Below, piece by piece: positions 16,271 to 23,926 of a stretch of DNA of 64,000 nucleotides (its first letter is position 1; each line of letters starts with the position of its first letter). The notes beneath the pieces are model-generated. The model was given only the letters and a program-made list of their open reading frames with translations, searched no databases and was not told where the DNA came from. The position numbers and the translations under genes were made by a program. The DNA is from Pseudomonas sp. Z8(2022) (GTDB taxonomy: Bacteria; Pseudomonadota; Gammaproteobacteria; Pseudomonadales; Pseudomonadaceae), in NCBI RefSeq assembly GCF_025837155.1, contig NZ_CP107549.1, forward strand, positions 2,108,001 to 2,172,000. Direction: 5' to 3'.

Positions 16271-16639
16271 TTAGGCCTTGGCCGCGTCCGGTTGAGCACC
16301 GGTCGGCTTGGGCTGTTGTTGGGAGCCTTGCGGGGCGGCAGGCTTGCCGGCCTGAGCGGGCTTGGCCGATTCGACGTGCAGGACGATGAACTTGCCGGCG
16401 TTCTTGGAGCCGCGTTCGATCTCGACGGTTACGCGGGCGGTTTCCAGCACGTCGAGGCCTTTGCAGGCGTTCCACACTTCTTCGCGGACGTCTTCGGAGA
16501 CTTGCATCGAGAGCAGCGAAATACCCACGTCCTTTTCGCCGTCCGGTTCGTCGCCCAGGTACAGCTTCACCAGATCCACGTTGTCGAACTTCACGCGCTC
16601 AGCGCTGATGAATGCCAGTTCCATAGTGGTGCGTGCCAT
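16271..16639 (-). CDS. Inovirus ssDNA-binding protein (pV-like)
   Basis: 122 residues with an acidic N-terminal OB-like core (MELAFISAERVKFDNVDLVKLYLGDE, VTVEIERGSKNAGKFIVLHVE) and a Pro/Gln/Ala-rich C-terminal tail (GKPAAPQGSQQQPKPTG). This is the layout of the helix-destabilising protein of Pf-type phages, which coats the viral ssDNA before packaging and can repress translation of phage genes. Early in the operon, a strong position for high expression. Family assignment is by size, fold-like pattern and location, not by a unique motif. Confidence 0.78.
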   Translation of the reverse strand: MARTTMELAFISAERVKFDNVDLVKLYLGDEPDGEKDVGISLLSMQVSEDVREEVWNACKGLDVLETARVTVEIERGSKNAGKFIVLHVESAKPAQAGKPAAPQGSQQQPKPTGAQPDAAKA

Positions 16640-16892
16640 GTTGTGTTTCCTCGCTTGGTTGCGCCTTATTGCGCGGGTTTGCCTTTCAGCAGGCCGAGCG
16701 GGTCCACACGGGCAAACTTCGCGGTTTTTGCCCAGGTGGGGTTCTCGACTTGCCGAGGTTTTCAGTTAGCGCCGCTGGTACAGCGGGTTTGGTTCAACAC
16801 CAAGGGCTTTGCCCTTGTCATCCCACTCTTGCCGCCGAGGGCTCGGGAGCGCGGGGCGGTGAAGCTGCCCCACACTCACGAGCGGAGGCTAT
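16640..16892 (-). other. Intergenic stretch in the phage operon
   Basis: About 250 bases between the membrane-protein gene and the ssDNA-binding gene. A minus-strand frame ending at 16667 encodes a peptide ending LGLLKGKPAQ but has no acceptable start. A promoter or leader for the ssDNA-binding and coat genes is possible; no convincing -10/-35 pair was found. Confidence 0.5.
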
Positions 16893-17204
16893 TTAAGGTG
16901 GTGGGCGTTCAAGGGTGCGCTCCGCCCGTGCTTCCGTTCGCCGGATCGGTGAAGCGTGATCCGACGAGCCGGGAGCGCGGCCCTTGACCTGTTCAGCATC
17001 GGCGGCGTTGGACAGATCGCTGGGGGCGCACTGGTGAACGACCTTGGCCATTGCCTGATAGAAGTAGTCATCTACGGTCTCCAGCAACGAAACTGCTTGC
17101 CACGTACCGAACACGCAGCCGACAGCAAAACCGATAAAGCCCCAAGGCGCGGAATGCCAGAGCAGGGCGACCAGATAGCGGCCGAGGTGGAAAGAGACGG
17201 TCAT
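16893..17204 (-). CDS. Phage membrane protein, 103 aa
   Basis: Starts at ATG 17204, which overlaps the stop of the Arc-like gene as ATGA; the longer frame extends into that gene. One or two membrane segments (YLVALLWHSAPWGFIGFAVGCVFG, residues about 9-32) precede a soluble region ending in basic residues (RTEARAERTLERPPP). No domain recognised. It may act at the inner membrane in phage assembly or superinfection control; only its place in the operon supports a phage role. Confidence 0.65.
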   Translation of the reverse strand: MTVSFHLGRYLVALLWHSAPWGFIGFAVGCVFGTWQAVSLLETVDDYFYQAMAKVVHQCAPSDLSNAADAEQVKGRAPGSSDHASPIRRTEARAERTLERPPP

Positions 17205-17653
17205 GCGATCACCCCTAGAACGGAAACTCGTCCGTTGGTACGGAGGTGGCGGTTTGATAGGCAACGCTCCAGAACGCTGGCGGTCGGCGCGGTGGCTTGT
17301 GTTTCGCGCAGATGAAAGCCGGCTTCACTTGCCAACGTCCGGTCAATAAGTCCCTTAAGACGTGCACGGGGCGGCAATGGCTGCATGGTGTGGACGGGCA
17401 GGCTTCGGGTTGAACCATCGCGCGTCGGGACCAGCACACAGAGCAGTCGCAGTTGTCGGCGTGCGGCTGGCGAACGTACTGGCTCAGGCTTTTCATTGGC
17501 CGACACCTCTGGCTTTACCTGGGCGAAACTGGCTTGCAGGCGGGTGACAATTTCGGCGTTCAGGGAGCGGTTAGCCTGTTTGGCGGCTTGCTCTACCTGG
17601 GCGCGAAGGGCTGGCGGCATACGCAGCTTGAATTGCGGGTCAGTGCGGCTCAT
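17201..17653 (-). CDS. Arc-family ribbon-helix-helix DNA-binding protein
   Basis: 150 residues. The first 45 form an Arc-type ribbon-helix-helix domain: FKLRMPPALRAQVEQAAKQANRSLNAEIVTRL, with the Arc-like beta strand, the conserved Asn-Arg-Ser and the Asn-Ala-Glu-Ile helix. The remainder is basic and Pro-rich (PLPPRARLKGL). Arc/RHH proteins bind operators as dimers of dimers. It is the third gene of the leftward phage operon, so it could auto-regulate phage genes. Start and stop overlap its neighbours by four bases each. Confidence 0.8.
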   Translation of the reverse strand: MSRTDPQFKLRMPPALRAQVEQAAKQANRSLNAEIVTRLQASFAQVKPEVSANEKPEPVRSPAARRQLRLLCVLVPTRDGSTRSLPVHTMQPLPPRARLKGLIDRTLASEAGFHLRETQATAPTASVLERCLSNRHLRTNGRVSVLGVIA

Positions 17654-17841
17654 TTACTCACCTCCGGCTTTGCATTGAGGCGAAGGCGCTTGCAGGCCGC
17701 GCAGTTGTCCGGGCCATCGTCTTTAAGGTCGTAGAGATGGCCCGTATAGAGCCAATGACCACAGATGGATCGCGCATCAACAAAGTAGTGGGCTTTGCGT
17801 GCCAGCGCAGGGAAGCCCCAACCAGCTTTGTGAGTCGTCAT
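17650..17841 (-). CDS. Small phage protein with paired Cys, 63 aa
   Basis: Start at ATG 17841, which overlaps the stop of the upstream regulator gene as ATGA; three residues were trimmed from the longer frame. It contains SICGHWLYTGHLYD and CAACKRLRL, i.e. C-x-H and C-x-x-C spaced by about 22 residues, possibly a zinc site. Basic and aromatic-rich. Not recognised. It is translated between the excisionase-like and Arc-like genes and shares ATGA overlaps with both. Confidence 0.65.
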   Translation of the reverse strand: MTTHKAGWGFPALARKAHYFVDARSICGHWLYTGHLYDLKDDGPDNCAACKRLRLNAKPEVSK

Positions 17842-18053
17842 GCCGTCCACTCCTGTTCCAGCAGCCAGGAGCGGAGCAGGGCGCTATTGACCATGCGACG
17901 CTTGCCTAGCTTTACGGTGGGGAGAACGCCTTTCATTGCCCAGGCACGTGCGGTGCCGTAGCTAAGGCCGTTTCGGTCGGCCCAGGACTCGACGGTTTCC
18001 ACGTCCTGTTGCGGGCCTATCAGCTTCGAAGGTTCCAGCTCTTCCAGTTCCAT
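17838..18053 (-). CDS. Excisionase/MerR-like helix-turn-helix regulator
   Basis: 71 residues. The centre reads VETVESWADRNGLSYGTARAWAMKGVLP followed by TVKLGKRRMVN and RSWLLEQE, the pattern of the small winged-helix DNA-binding proteins used as excisionases and phage regulators (HTH_17 type). It is the first gene of the leftward phage operon and starts just left of the palindrome array, so it may steer excision or operon expression. Xis function is inferred from size, fold and place. Confidence 0.78.
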   Translation of the reverse strand: MELEELEPSKLIGPQQDVETVESWADRNGLSYGTARAWAMKGVLPTVKLGKRRMVNSALLRSWLLEQEWTA

Positions 18054-18074
18054 GCTCGTTCCGTCACTATTCGT

Positions 18075-18162
18075 GTCATTAGGACAAAATGTCCTAACGA
18101 CAAATTATTTGTCGTCGTCAGCAATCCTAATGACAAAATATTTGTCTATCAAATAATTTGTC
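18075..18162. promoter_or_regulatory. Array of operator-like palindromes between divergent phage genes
   Basis: Related palindromes GACA-A/T-rich-TGTC recur: AGGACAAAATGTCCT (18081-18095), CGACAAATTATTTGTCG (18098-18114), GACAAAATATTTGTC (18132-18146) and the weaker ATCAAATAATTTGTC (18148-18162). A 10-bp inverted pair GTCATTAGGA (18075-18084) / TCCTAATGAC (18125-18134) brackets them. They lie between the leftward operon and the rightward repressor-like gene, as lysogeny operators would. Confidence 0.72.
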
Positions 18163-18185
18163 ATTGCTTTTTAGAGCATTTTGGA

Positions 18186-18455
18186 ATGATCGAGGAGAGG
18201 CTTAGAACTCTTGTCCGCCACATCGGCGCATCGAGGCTGGCTCAGGTAACTACGATCAAAAATCGTCGTAGATGGCAGACGGTGGCCACCGAGATGAAGG
18301 TGAAGACCCGAATCGAGGATCTAGAAGAGCTACTCAAAGCCTTCCCTCAATACGAGCTATGGCTCTGGAAAGGTGAGGTAGATCCTTCTAGAGGCCAGGT
18401 TTCACCTGGATATGAAGACGCCGATTCAAACTTGCACGATCAAAGCGCGGGATAG
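18186..18455 (+). CDS. Repressor-like DNA-binding protein, 89 aa
   Basis: ATG 18186 is the first good start after the operator array. Helices RLRTLVRHIGASRLAQVTTIKNRRRWQTVATE and RIEDLEELLKAFPQYELWLWKGEV match the pattern of phage XRE/CI-like repressors in which a HTH is followed by a short KAFPQYxxWLxxG tail and PxxGQxSP. It transcribes away from the phage operon, so a lysogeny-control role is natural. The HTH is weak and confident family placement needs a profile search. Confidence 0.6.
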   Translation: MIEERLRTLVRHIGASRLAQVTTIKNRRRWQTVATEMKVKTRIEDLEELLKAFPQYELWLWKGEVDPSRGQVSPGYEDADSNLHDQSAG

Positions 18456-18517
18456 CGATTACAGAAGAAGTGGCCAAGCGCTGGTTTAGGCGTGGCAAGT
18501 AGATAGGGATATAAGCA

Positions 18518-19216
18518 ATGGCAAGATTTCTCAATACAAGCGCAACAAACTATTTTCTGGAAGAGCTGATCAAGAATGCCAAGGAAAGGCTGGTTCTCAT
18601 AAGCCCATTTCTCAAGCTAAATGATCGAATAAAAGAACTTCTTATAGATAAAGATCGATTAAAAATCGATGTGCGCATTGTGTACGGTAAGAGCGAGCTT
18701 CAGCCGGAAGAGATACGATGGCTGAATGAGCTGGCATATGTACGAACTAGCTTCTGCAAAAATCTACATGCAAAGTGCTATTTGAATGAAGAGCTGTGCA
18801 TTATTGGTAGCCTGAATTTGTATGAGTTTAGCCAGGTTAACAATAACGAAATGGGCGTACTGATTGAGCGCGGCTCAGATATTGAGCTGTATAAAGATGC
18901 CTATGAAGAAGCGCAGAGAATAATCAGGATCAGCGAAGAGGTTAGGATCAGTCTTGAGCGAGTCAGCAATGACTCCGAGAAGGATGAGGATGGCTCAGAT
19001 GACGAGAAGACGACCAAGCTAACCTCTTCGAAACTAGGGCAGCGATACAAGCTAAAGGCAGCAGAGTTCCTAGAGAAAATGGTCGAGTTGGAATATCTAG
19101 AGTTGAATGGCGGCAAGCATCAACTAACAAAGAAAGGTGTGGATATTGGTGGTGAGCTCAAAGTAAGCCCGAAGTTTGGCGCTTATTTTTTGTGGCCTGA
19201 AGATATGAAATTGTAA
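18518..19216 (+). CDS. PLD-like protein with one HKD motif
   Basis: 232 residues. The N-terminal half is a single phospholipase-D-like domain: FLEELIKNAKERLVLISPFLKL near the start, catalytic His84-x-Lys86 (NLHAKCYLN), Asn100 (GSLNL) and Glu111 (NNNEMG). Single-HKD members usually dimerise to make one active site and many are nucleases. The C-terminal part is acidic (SEKDEDGSDDEKTT) then basic-helical (SSKLGQRYKLKAAEFLEKM). Clearly AT-richer than the phage core and read away from it. It may be a defence or DNA-processing cargo gene; its target is not visible. Confidence 0.72.
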   Translation: MARFLNTSATNYFLEELIKNAKERLVLISPFLKLNDRIKELLIDKDRLKIDVRIVYGKSELQPEEIRWLNELAYVRTSFCKNLHAKCYLNEELCIIGSLNLYEFSQVNNNEMGVLIERGSDIELYKDAYEEAQRIIRISEEVRISLERVSNDSEKDEDGSDDEKTTKLTSSKLGQRYKLKAAEFLEKMVELEYLELNGGKHQLTKKGVDIGGELKVSPKFGAYFLWPEDMKL

Positions 19217-19248
19217 TTTTGTCATTTCTCATGCGGGAAATTAAGGCA

Positions 19249-19273
19249 AAGGTGCGGCTATAGGCTGCACCTT
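19249..19273. terminator. Convergent stem-loop, possible weak terminator
   Basis: Ten-base arms AAGGTGCGGC (19249-19258) and GCTGCACCTT (19264-19273), one G-T pair, lie between the convergent PLD-like and 96-aa genes. The U-run is poor on both strands, so it may not end transcription well. Confidence 0.45.
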
Positions 19274-19300
19274 CCAAAATAGTCGTTAGCAATGAGCATA

Positions 19301-19591
19301 TCAGGCTTTGTACTTCTCGTAAGCGTCTAGATACAGGCGGTCTGACTCATCGCGAAACTGACTACGCTTTTGGTGGAGATCCAAGAGTTTTTCACTAATG
19401 CTCTTATATATAATCTGGTGCGCTTGATTTTTTAGTTCTACATCGTTGTATTCATCTATCTCGAATCCGTCCTCCAAGGCTGAGTTAACTAATCTCAACA
19501 GGACAGTCTTGTCAATTTTATCGATGCTTTCATATCCACCGTCGGCAGTTGCAAAGTAGCCTTGGCTGTTCTCAATTTTTAATATTTTCAT
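19301..19591 (-). CDS. Partner protein of the PHP-ATPase, 96 aa
   Basis: Starts at ATG 19591 inside the end of the PHP-ATPase gene (20-base overlap); eleven residues of the longer frame were dropped. Sequence is acidic with coiled-coil-like helices (LRLVNSALEDGFEIDEYNDVELKNQAHQIIYKSISEKLLDL) and a C-terminal RSQFRDESDRLYLDAYEKYKA. No domain known to me. The overlap strongly suggests coupled translation, so it is likely a dedicated subunit, antitoxin-like partner or regulator of the ATPase. Confidence 0.7.
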   Translation of the reverse strand: MKILKIENSQGYFATADGGYESIDKIDKTVLLRLVNSALEDGFEIDEYNDVELKNQAHQIIYKSISEKLLDLHQKRSQFRDESDRLYLDAYEKYKA

Positions 19592-21596
19592 ACCCATTCC
19601 TTCTGTCCACATAAGCGGCTTCACCCGCTTCTAGTGAGTCCATGGTTGCTTGAAAGTTATTGATTCTTTTGCCATCAGTAGATATTAGCTCTTTGTCAGA
19701 TGGGTGGCCCGAATATCTTCTGTAAATGATTCCATCTTTGCTGGCTTCTTTGGAAGTAAAGATAATGTAATCTGCCTTGATGGAAGCTCCAACTACACTA
19801 TTGTGCGTAACAATGATGACAGGCATGGTTTTAGATATCTCTTTTAACATTTGATTAACTTCACTCTTTAAGAAAAGGTTGTCAAAAGAGGATTCAGGCT
19901 CGTCTATCAATAGATAGTCGTAATTTTGAGCATTTTTTATTTCTTGCAATAATCTGAACTCTGACCTTTCTCCTCCGGAGACTTTGAATCCATCCTTGTT
20001 TAATATTTCATACTCGATACAGGTGAAATACTTGTAGAGCTCAGAAGGAGCGAGTTGTTCGTTGTCTTTCAGCGCGGCAAGGTACTTATACGGCTGGCTG
20101 TATGATTCAAATGCATTGCTAAATGCAATGTTGCGGCCGCTTGCAGTTTTGACTTCTCCGGGCCTGGCAAATGCTCGCTGTTTCCCTACAACCTTGAATC
20201 CTTGAAAGCTCTCTTCGAATATTATTTTCTCCCGCTGTATGAATTCGGTGATTTCAGTAAATCTTTTGATCTTTTTGCGATCATACATGACCTGATAAAG
20301 GTCAACGTCTTTAATTTGGGTGGCAGAGGTTCTTAGCTGAAGTTTGTTCCTAATATCTTTGATAGTGTCATTGGTGAGGTTTCTTTTCTTTCTTTCGTAA
20401 GCTTTAGTCCAAAGAAGCTCTATTAACTCACAAGCCAGTGCCTTTAGTGAGCTAATGTTGATATGCTTGTCTATAATGTTTCTATATTCAATGTTTTCAA
20501 TTAGTTGGATAGTGGACTTTATAAGGTCACTAAGAGCTAGATCTTCACCAACTTCATATAGCGTCTCGTTGAATAGCGCTACCTTAGAGAAAGCGTCAAA
20601 TTTCTGTACTTCCTCAGCTGATTTTAAAAGGCTTTCTAAATAGTCTGTAACTTTGCGTTGATTGACTTCTATGTCAATGTTTATGACGTCATCAATAACC
20701 GATTTGAATGGTGCTAGATGGTTGTCAGCAAATATGCTTTTTTGGCGAGCGATATCAGCATTGAATTCCTTCTCATATTCTGTGTCATCTCTTTGCACAA
20801 GAGAGAATTGGCGGATATATTTTACATTTTCGTAGTCATCATTAATTTGGGATAACGTTACAGTTTTTCCAGAGGAACGAGAGCCTAGAATAATGTTCAG
20901 TCCAGTGGATAGTTTTTGGCCGTCCTCAAATATCTGGAAAAGGGAATTCCCATCTGATTCTGATAAGGCTACTTTTGTTCTGTCGAGAAGGCTGAACTTT
21001 AGGGACTTTAAAGAGAGGTCGCCGCAATCGACGTAGGTCTGCCTCGTTGGGAATTTCTTAAGGCTGTCAGATATGCGGAGGTCGCTAAATATTACGGGTG
21101 TAAGTTCGGTGTTGTCTTTGGCTAAGCGAACAAATTTTTTAGGGCTGTCAACCTCGCCTGTAGAGATGAACTCCCTGAGTTTCTTTATTGTTTCTGTGTG
21201 AAGGGAAGGTCTCTTGTCGTAGTGAGGGATTACCAAATATTTATTTAGGTCGCCGAATATCTGAATGAGATCGCTAGTGCTTATAAAGTCTCCAACTTTT
21301 GTTATCTTGCTTGATACAAGGTTTGACTTAAGTTGGAATTCTTCTAGGTTTTCATTTTCAGATATTATGAGTATGTGGCCGCTTTCGAGATTTATTTCGA
21401 TTCCTGGGAAAACTATGCAATCTAGTGTTTCTGATATTTCATTGAATTGACCGAGGTCGAACATGTCGTGATTGGTTATTGCAATAGCGTCAAGCTCGGC
21501 TGAAACAACATATTCTCTAAGTTTGTCCAGTGAGAAATTAAAGTGCGAATCACTGAATGTAGGTATGGTGTGCATGTGGAGGTCGATTTTCTTCAA
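19572..21596 (-). CDS. PHP-domain protein fused to an ABC/SMC-type ATPase
   Basis: 674 residues. The N-terminal PHP metal phosphoesterase domain has DLHMHT (His7, His9), ITNHD (His43), Glu67 in PGIEIN, His74, HYDKRP (His125) and FSDLR (Asp172). The ATPase part has Walker A GSRSSGKT at 238-245, a long helical insert (about 260-520), signature VSGGERSEF near 540, Walker B YLLIDEPESSFDN near 561 and H-loop IVTHNS near 598. ATP-driven sensing plus phosphatase/nuclease chemistry is the known logic of such fusions, several of which are phage-defence effectors. AT-rich, head of the two-gene unit. Function inferred from architecture only. Confidence 0.83.
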   Translation of the reverse strand: MKKIDLHMHTIPTFSDSHFNFSLDKLREYVVSAELDAIAITNHDMFDLGQFNEISETLDCIVFPGIEINLESGHILIISENENLEEFQLKSNLVSSKITKVGDFISTSDLIQIFGDLNKYLVIPHYDKRPSLHTETIKKLREFISTGEVDSPKKFVRLAKDNTELTPVIFSDLRISDSLKKFPTRQTYVDCGDLSLKSLKFSLLDRTKVALSESDGNSLFQIFEDGQKLSTGLNIILGSRSSGKTVTLSQINDDYENVKYIRQFSLVQRDDTEYEKEFNADIARQKSIFADNHLAPFKSVIDDVINIDIEVNQRKVTDYLESLLKSAEEVQKFDAFSKVALFNETLYEVGEDLALSDLIKSTIQLIENIEYRNIIDKHINISSLKALACELIELLWTKAYERKKRNLTNDTIKDIRNKLQLRTSATQIKDVDLYQVMYDRKKIKRFTEITEFIQREKIIFEESFQGFKVVGKQRAFARPGEVKTASGRNIAFSNAFESYSQPYKYLAALKDNEQLAPSELYKYFTCIEYEILNKDGFKVSGGERSEFRLLQEIKNAQNYDYLLIDEPESSFDNLFLKSEVNQMLKEISKTMPVIIVTHNSVVGASIKADYIIFTSKEASKDGIIYRRYSGHPSDKELISTDGKRINNFQATMDSLEAGEAAYVDRRNGYENIKN

Positions 21597-21907
21597 TTTT
21601 CACTCCATAAATAATCAGAAGAAAATACTGTCGCAGTATGCTCCATAACCGCGGCGTGCAGCCTGAAAGGAACGGAGACTTACTTGACTAGCTTGGAGGT
21701 GACTTATGCTTCTCGCTTCTGAATGGCGCTACTGAGTCGTCGCTTTCTTTCACAAACATTACCACCTAGAAAGCAAAGCTAAGGGGGTAGAAGGCTAAAT
21801 GTCTAGCTGTGCTACCAAAAAATGTCGAAATTAAATGAGGCGAGTAGGCGATGGGAGTAGGAAGCCCGTCCCGAGATGGTTTGTAAGGTACTGGAGCGCG
21901 GCTTGAA
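21597..21907. other. Intergenic gap between PHP-ATPase and the ParDE pair
   Basis: About 310 bases, AT-rich on the left. I see no ORF with a good start, no RNA-like fold and no clear terminator. It must contain the promoter of the PHP-ATPase unit; no confident -10/-35 was assigned. Confidence 0.4.
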
Positions 21908-22237
21908 CTAGCTTTCTTGAGTGGTGCTGAGCCACGTAGGTAGATCTTTCATTTCGTGCAGAACCCGCCAAACATCAATGTGGGTGTCTTGTTCAACGTA
22001 GAACACAAGGTAGGGATAGCGCTGGAGTGGCCAGGAGCGCAGGCCGGGCAGATCCAGTTCATGGGCGTAGCGTGCAGAGCCGGAGGCAGGGTGGCGGCTG
22101 ATCTGCTTGTAGGCACGCTCCAGGGCATCAACGAAACCTAGCGCGGCTTTCTCAGCCTGTTCTTCAAGGTAGTAGGCAATGGCGTTGTCTATGTCTCGGT
22201 TAGCTAACTCACGCGGGATGACGAGCTTTTGCTTCAT
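21908..22237 (-). CDS. ParE/RelE-family toxin
   Basis: 109 residues, family length. Shows the RelE/ParE beta-alpha fold: VIPRELANRDIDNAIAYYLEEQAEKAALGFVDALERAYKQISRHP, then LPGLRSWPLQRYPYLVFYVEQDTHIDVWRVLHEMKDLPTWL, where the R-x-x-P-L-x-R-Y-P-Y-L-V-F-Y and the final HxxRDIP-like VLHEMKDLP are characteristic. Its ATG overlaps the antitoxin stop as ATGA, giving the usual antitoxin-first order. Target, gyrase or mRNA, cannot be told; ParE-like from residue pattern. Confidence 0.88.
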   Translation of the reverse strand: MKQKLVIPRELANRDIDNAIAYYLEEQAEKAALGFVDALERAYKQISRHPASGSARYAHELDLPGLRSWPLQRYPYLVFYVEQDTHIDVWRVLHEMKDLPTWLSTTQES

Positions 22238-22470
22238 CCTTGGGCGTTCCGCACGCGGGCACGGAGCGATTCGAAGTAGTCAGCATCGGCAGGGGCGGCG
22301 GGAGCGGATGCAGCACCGGCAAGCAGCAGGCCACGCAGGTGTTGGCGGTCTTGATCCTTGCGAATCAATTCGCGGACGTATTCGCTGCTGGTGCCGTAAC
22401 CGCGCTGGTTCACCTGTTCATCGACGAAGCTCTTGAGGGTGTCCGGCAGGGAGATATTCATGGTGCTCAT
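22234..22470 (-). CDS. ParD-family antitoxin
   Basis: 78 residues from ATG 22470, which has AAGAGG upstream; a second ATG three codons on is also possible. MNISLPDTLKSFVDEQV with YGTSSEYVRELIRKDQDR is the ParD/CC2985 ribbon-helix-helix signature. Followed by an Ala-rich linker and DADYFESLRARVR, the tail that binds the toxin. Encoded first and overlapping parE by four bases; its DNA-binding domain probably autorepresses the pair. Confidence 0.88.
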   Translation of the reverse strand: MSTMNISLPDTLKSFVDEQVNQRGYGTSSEYVRELIRKDQDRQHLRGLLLAGAASAPAAPADADYFESLRARVRNAQG

Positions 22471-22568
22471 TGGGCGTGCCTCTTGCCAAATTTTGCCAAA
22501 GTCTACACCCGTTGGCTTACACGATGGAATGGTGTGAGCAGAGGCACGCAACCGAAGGCGAGACTATC

Positions 22569-23351
22569 TCAGGGGGCGGAGTCTTTCTTCTCTGGGCGGA
22601 GCAGTGACGATAGCCGAGCTGCAATCAGTTCGGACTCAGCCAGCAATTGGACGGACTCTTGTTCCCAGACAGGGACCAGGCCTTGCAGGTCTTGTTCTTG
22701 ATTAGCCCGCAGGCACCACTGATAGCGGTCATGCCAATCGCCAAGCACTGACTGCATCTGCTTGAGTGCTTGAAAAGTGGCAGACGGCAGCGGTGACAGG
22801 CGTGGGAAGGCTTCAGCGCAATAGCGAAGACGTTTGGCGAGCAACCTTAGTTCGTGCGGATCGTGGTTGGTGTTGCCAAGCGCAGACATTAGCTGTCGAG
22901 ACTGCTTGGTAATCTGGTTGACGATCCTGATGGCGAGGTTGTCGAAGTCGCCTTCTCGCTGAGCCGCACGAAACTCGTCAGGCCATAGATCAAGGCGCGT
23001 AAAGAGTCGCTCAAGCTCAGGGGAGGCGAGTATGTCTCTGTAATGCGAACGAAGCCGACCCAAACGAGCACTGCAACCAGCAGCAAGACCACGCCGGCCA
23101 AGCTCAGCAGCAAGAACTTCAAGGTCGCGGACGGGTGTGGTGATCTGGCCAACCTCTGATGCTGCATGGCGAAGCGGTACAACAGCCGGATGCCGCCTTA
23201 GAGGATGGAGAAGACTGCGAACACGGCGCACAGCAATGCGCAGGTCATGTAGTGCTTCGGGGTCGCTATCAGCCTCTAGACGAGCCTTGCAGGCGTAAAG
23301 GTTGACCTGCAGAACGAGCACTTGAGAAAGCATCTGATCGACAAGCGGCAT
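22569..23351 (-). CDS. CHAD-domain protein
   Basis: 260 residues from ATG 23351; the earlier ATG lies in the AGGA ribosome site of this one. Conserved His and Arg/Lys helices: ALHDLRIAVRRVRSLLHPLRR near residue 35, LRLLAKRLRYCAEAFPRL near 170, and LGDWHDRYQ near 205. CHAD is a helical domain known to bind polyphosphate with basic faces; some forms accompany a CYTH domain, absent here. It lies between the ParDE pair and the right end. Base use is more host-like than the cargo to its left. Role in the island is unknown. Confidence 0.83.
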   Translation of the reverse strand: MPLVDQMLSQVLVLQVNLYACKARLEADSDPEALHDLRIAVRRVRSLLHPLRRHPAVVPLRHAASEVGQITTPVRDLEVLAAELGRRGLAAGCSARLGRLRSHYRDILASPELERLFTRLDLWPDEFRAAQREGDFDNLAIRIVNQITKQSRQLMSALGNTNHDPHELRLLAKRLRYCAEAFPRLSPLPSATFQALKQMQSVLGDWHDRYQWCLRANQEQDLQGLVPVWEQESVQLLAESELIAARLSSLLRPEKKDSAP

Positions 23352-23447
23352 GGACCACATCCTGTAAGAGTCATCGCCAGGGGCGGTTCAATATCATCAC
23401 AGAATGCAGGTGTTTCAGCGAGAGGGGGAGGGATGGGCAAAGGGTCA

Positions 23448-23669
23448 CTAAATGTTGACTGATAGGGCGCGCTTGGCGGATGGGTCGAATACCTCGTCGC
23501 GAAGAATGCGGAGGTCTACGGCGTCTTGGTTCAAGCGGTGAATCAGTCGAAGCATGTGCTGGCGTAGCACCTCGTCTCGGGTGTTCTCTGCAGCTCGCAT
23601 CAGGGTGAAAGCGGCGTCTTCGTTGTTGGTTGCGATGGAATCCAGCGTCTTGCGTACATTGCGAATCAA
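23448..23669 (-). CDS. Small hypothetical protein, 73 aa
   Basis: Frame opens with a TTG at 23669 that has GAGGG seven bases upstream. The predicted protein (RNVRKTLDSIATNNEDAAFTL, then RQHMLRLIHRLNQDAVDLRIL) is a compact helical bundle of about 60 residues, resembling a small accessory or regulatory protein, but no family is recognised. It precedes the CHAD gene by 97 bases, same strand, and may share its transcript. Confidence 0.48.
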   Translation of the reverse strand: MIRNVRKTLDSIATNNEDAAFTLMRAAENTRDEVLRQHMLRLIHRLNQDAVDLRILRDEVFDPSAKRALSVNI

Positions 23670-23856
23670 GGTGAAACCCTCGGTTTAGACGGCCTGCAAG
23701 GTACTGAGCGAATGTTTCTAAAATATTGCAACGAATCAGCGAGCGGACGGATGGACACTGGAAAAAAACTGGCTATTGTCATGAATCTGCAATGCGGTAG
23801 AGCGAGAGTGTGAGTGCACTCCATGCAAGTTGGTGCAGCTCATACTTCTTAGGCAA

Positions 23857-23884
23857 GGCCAACCGTATGGTTGGTCTTTTTTTT
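23857..23884 (+). terminator. Strong intrinsic terminator, possible sRNA end
   Basis: Stem GGCCAACC-GTAT-GGTTGGTC followed by eight T, on the plus strand. No plus-strand gene ends just before it, so it may end a short untranslated RNA starting between about 23760 and 23800. Confidence 0.75.
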
Positions 23885-23926
23885 GCCAGATTTTTGCAAC
23901 CTAGACCATTGTGTTATGGAGGCAGC

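Noticed and set aside
16667..16760. Short minus-strand frame ending LGLLKGKPAQ
   Set aside because: An in-frame stop lies just upstream and no ATG, GTG or TTG with a ribosome site is available for a useful length.
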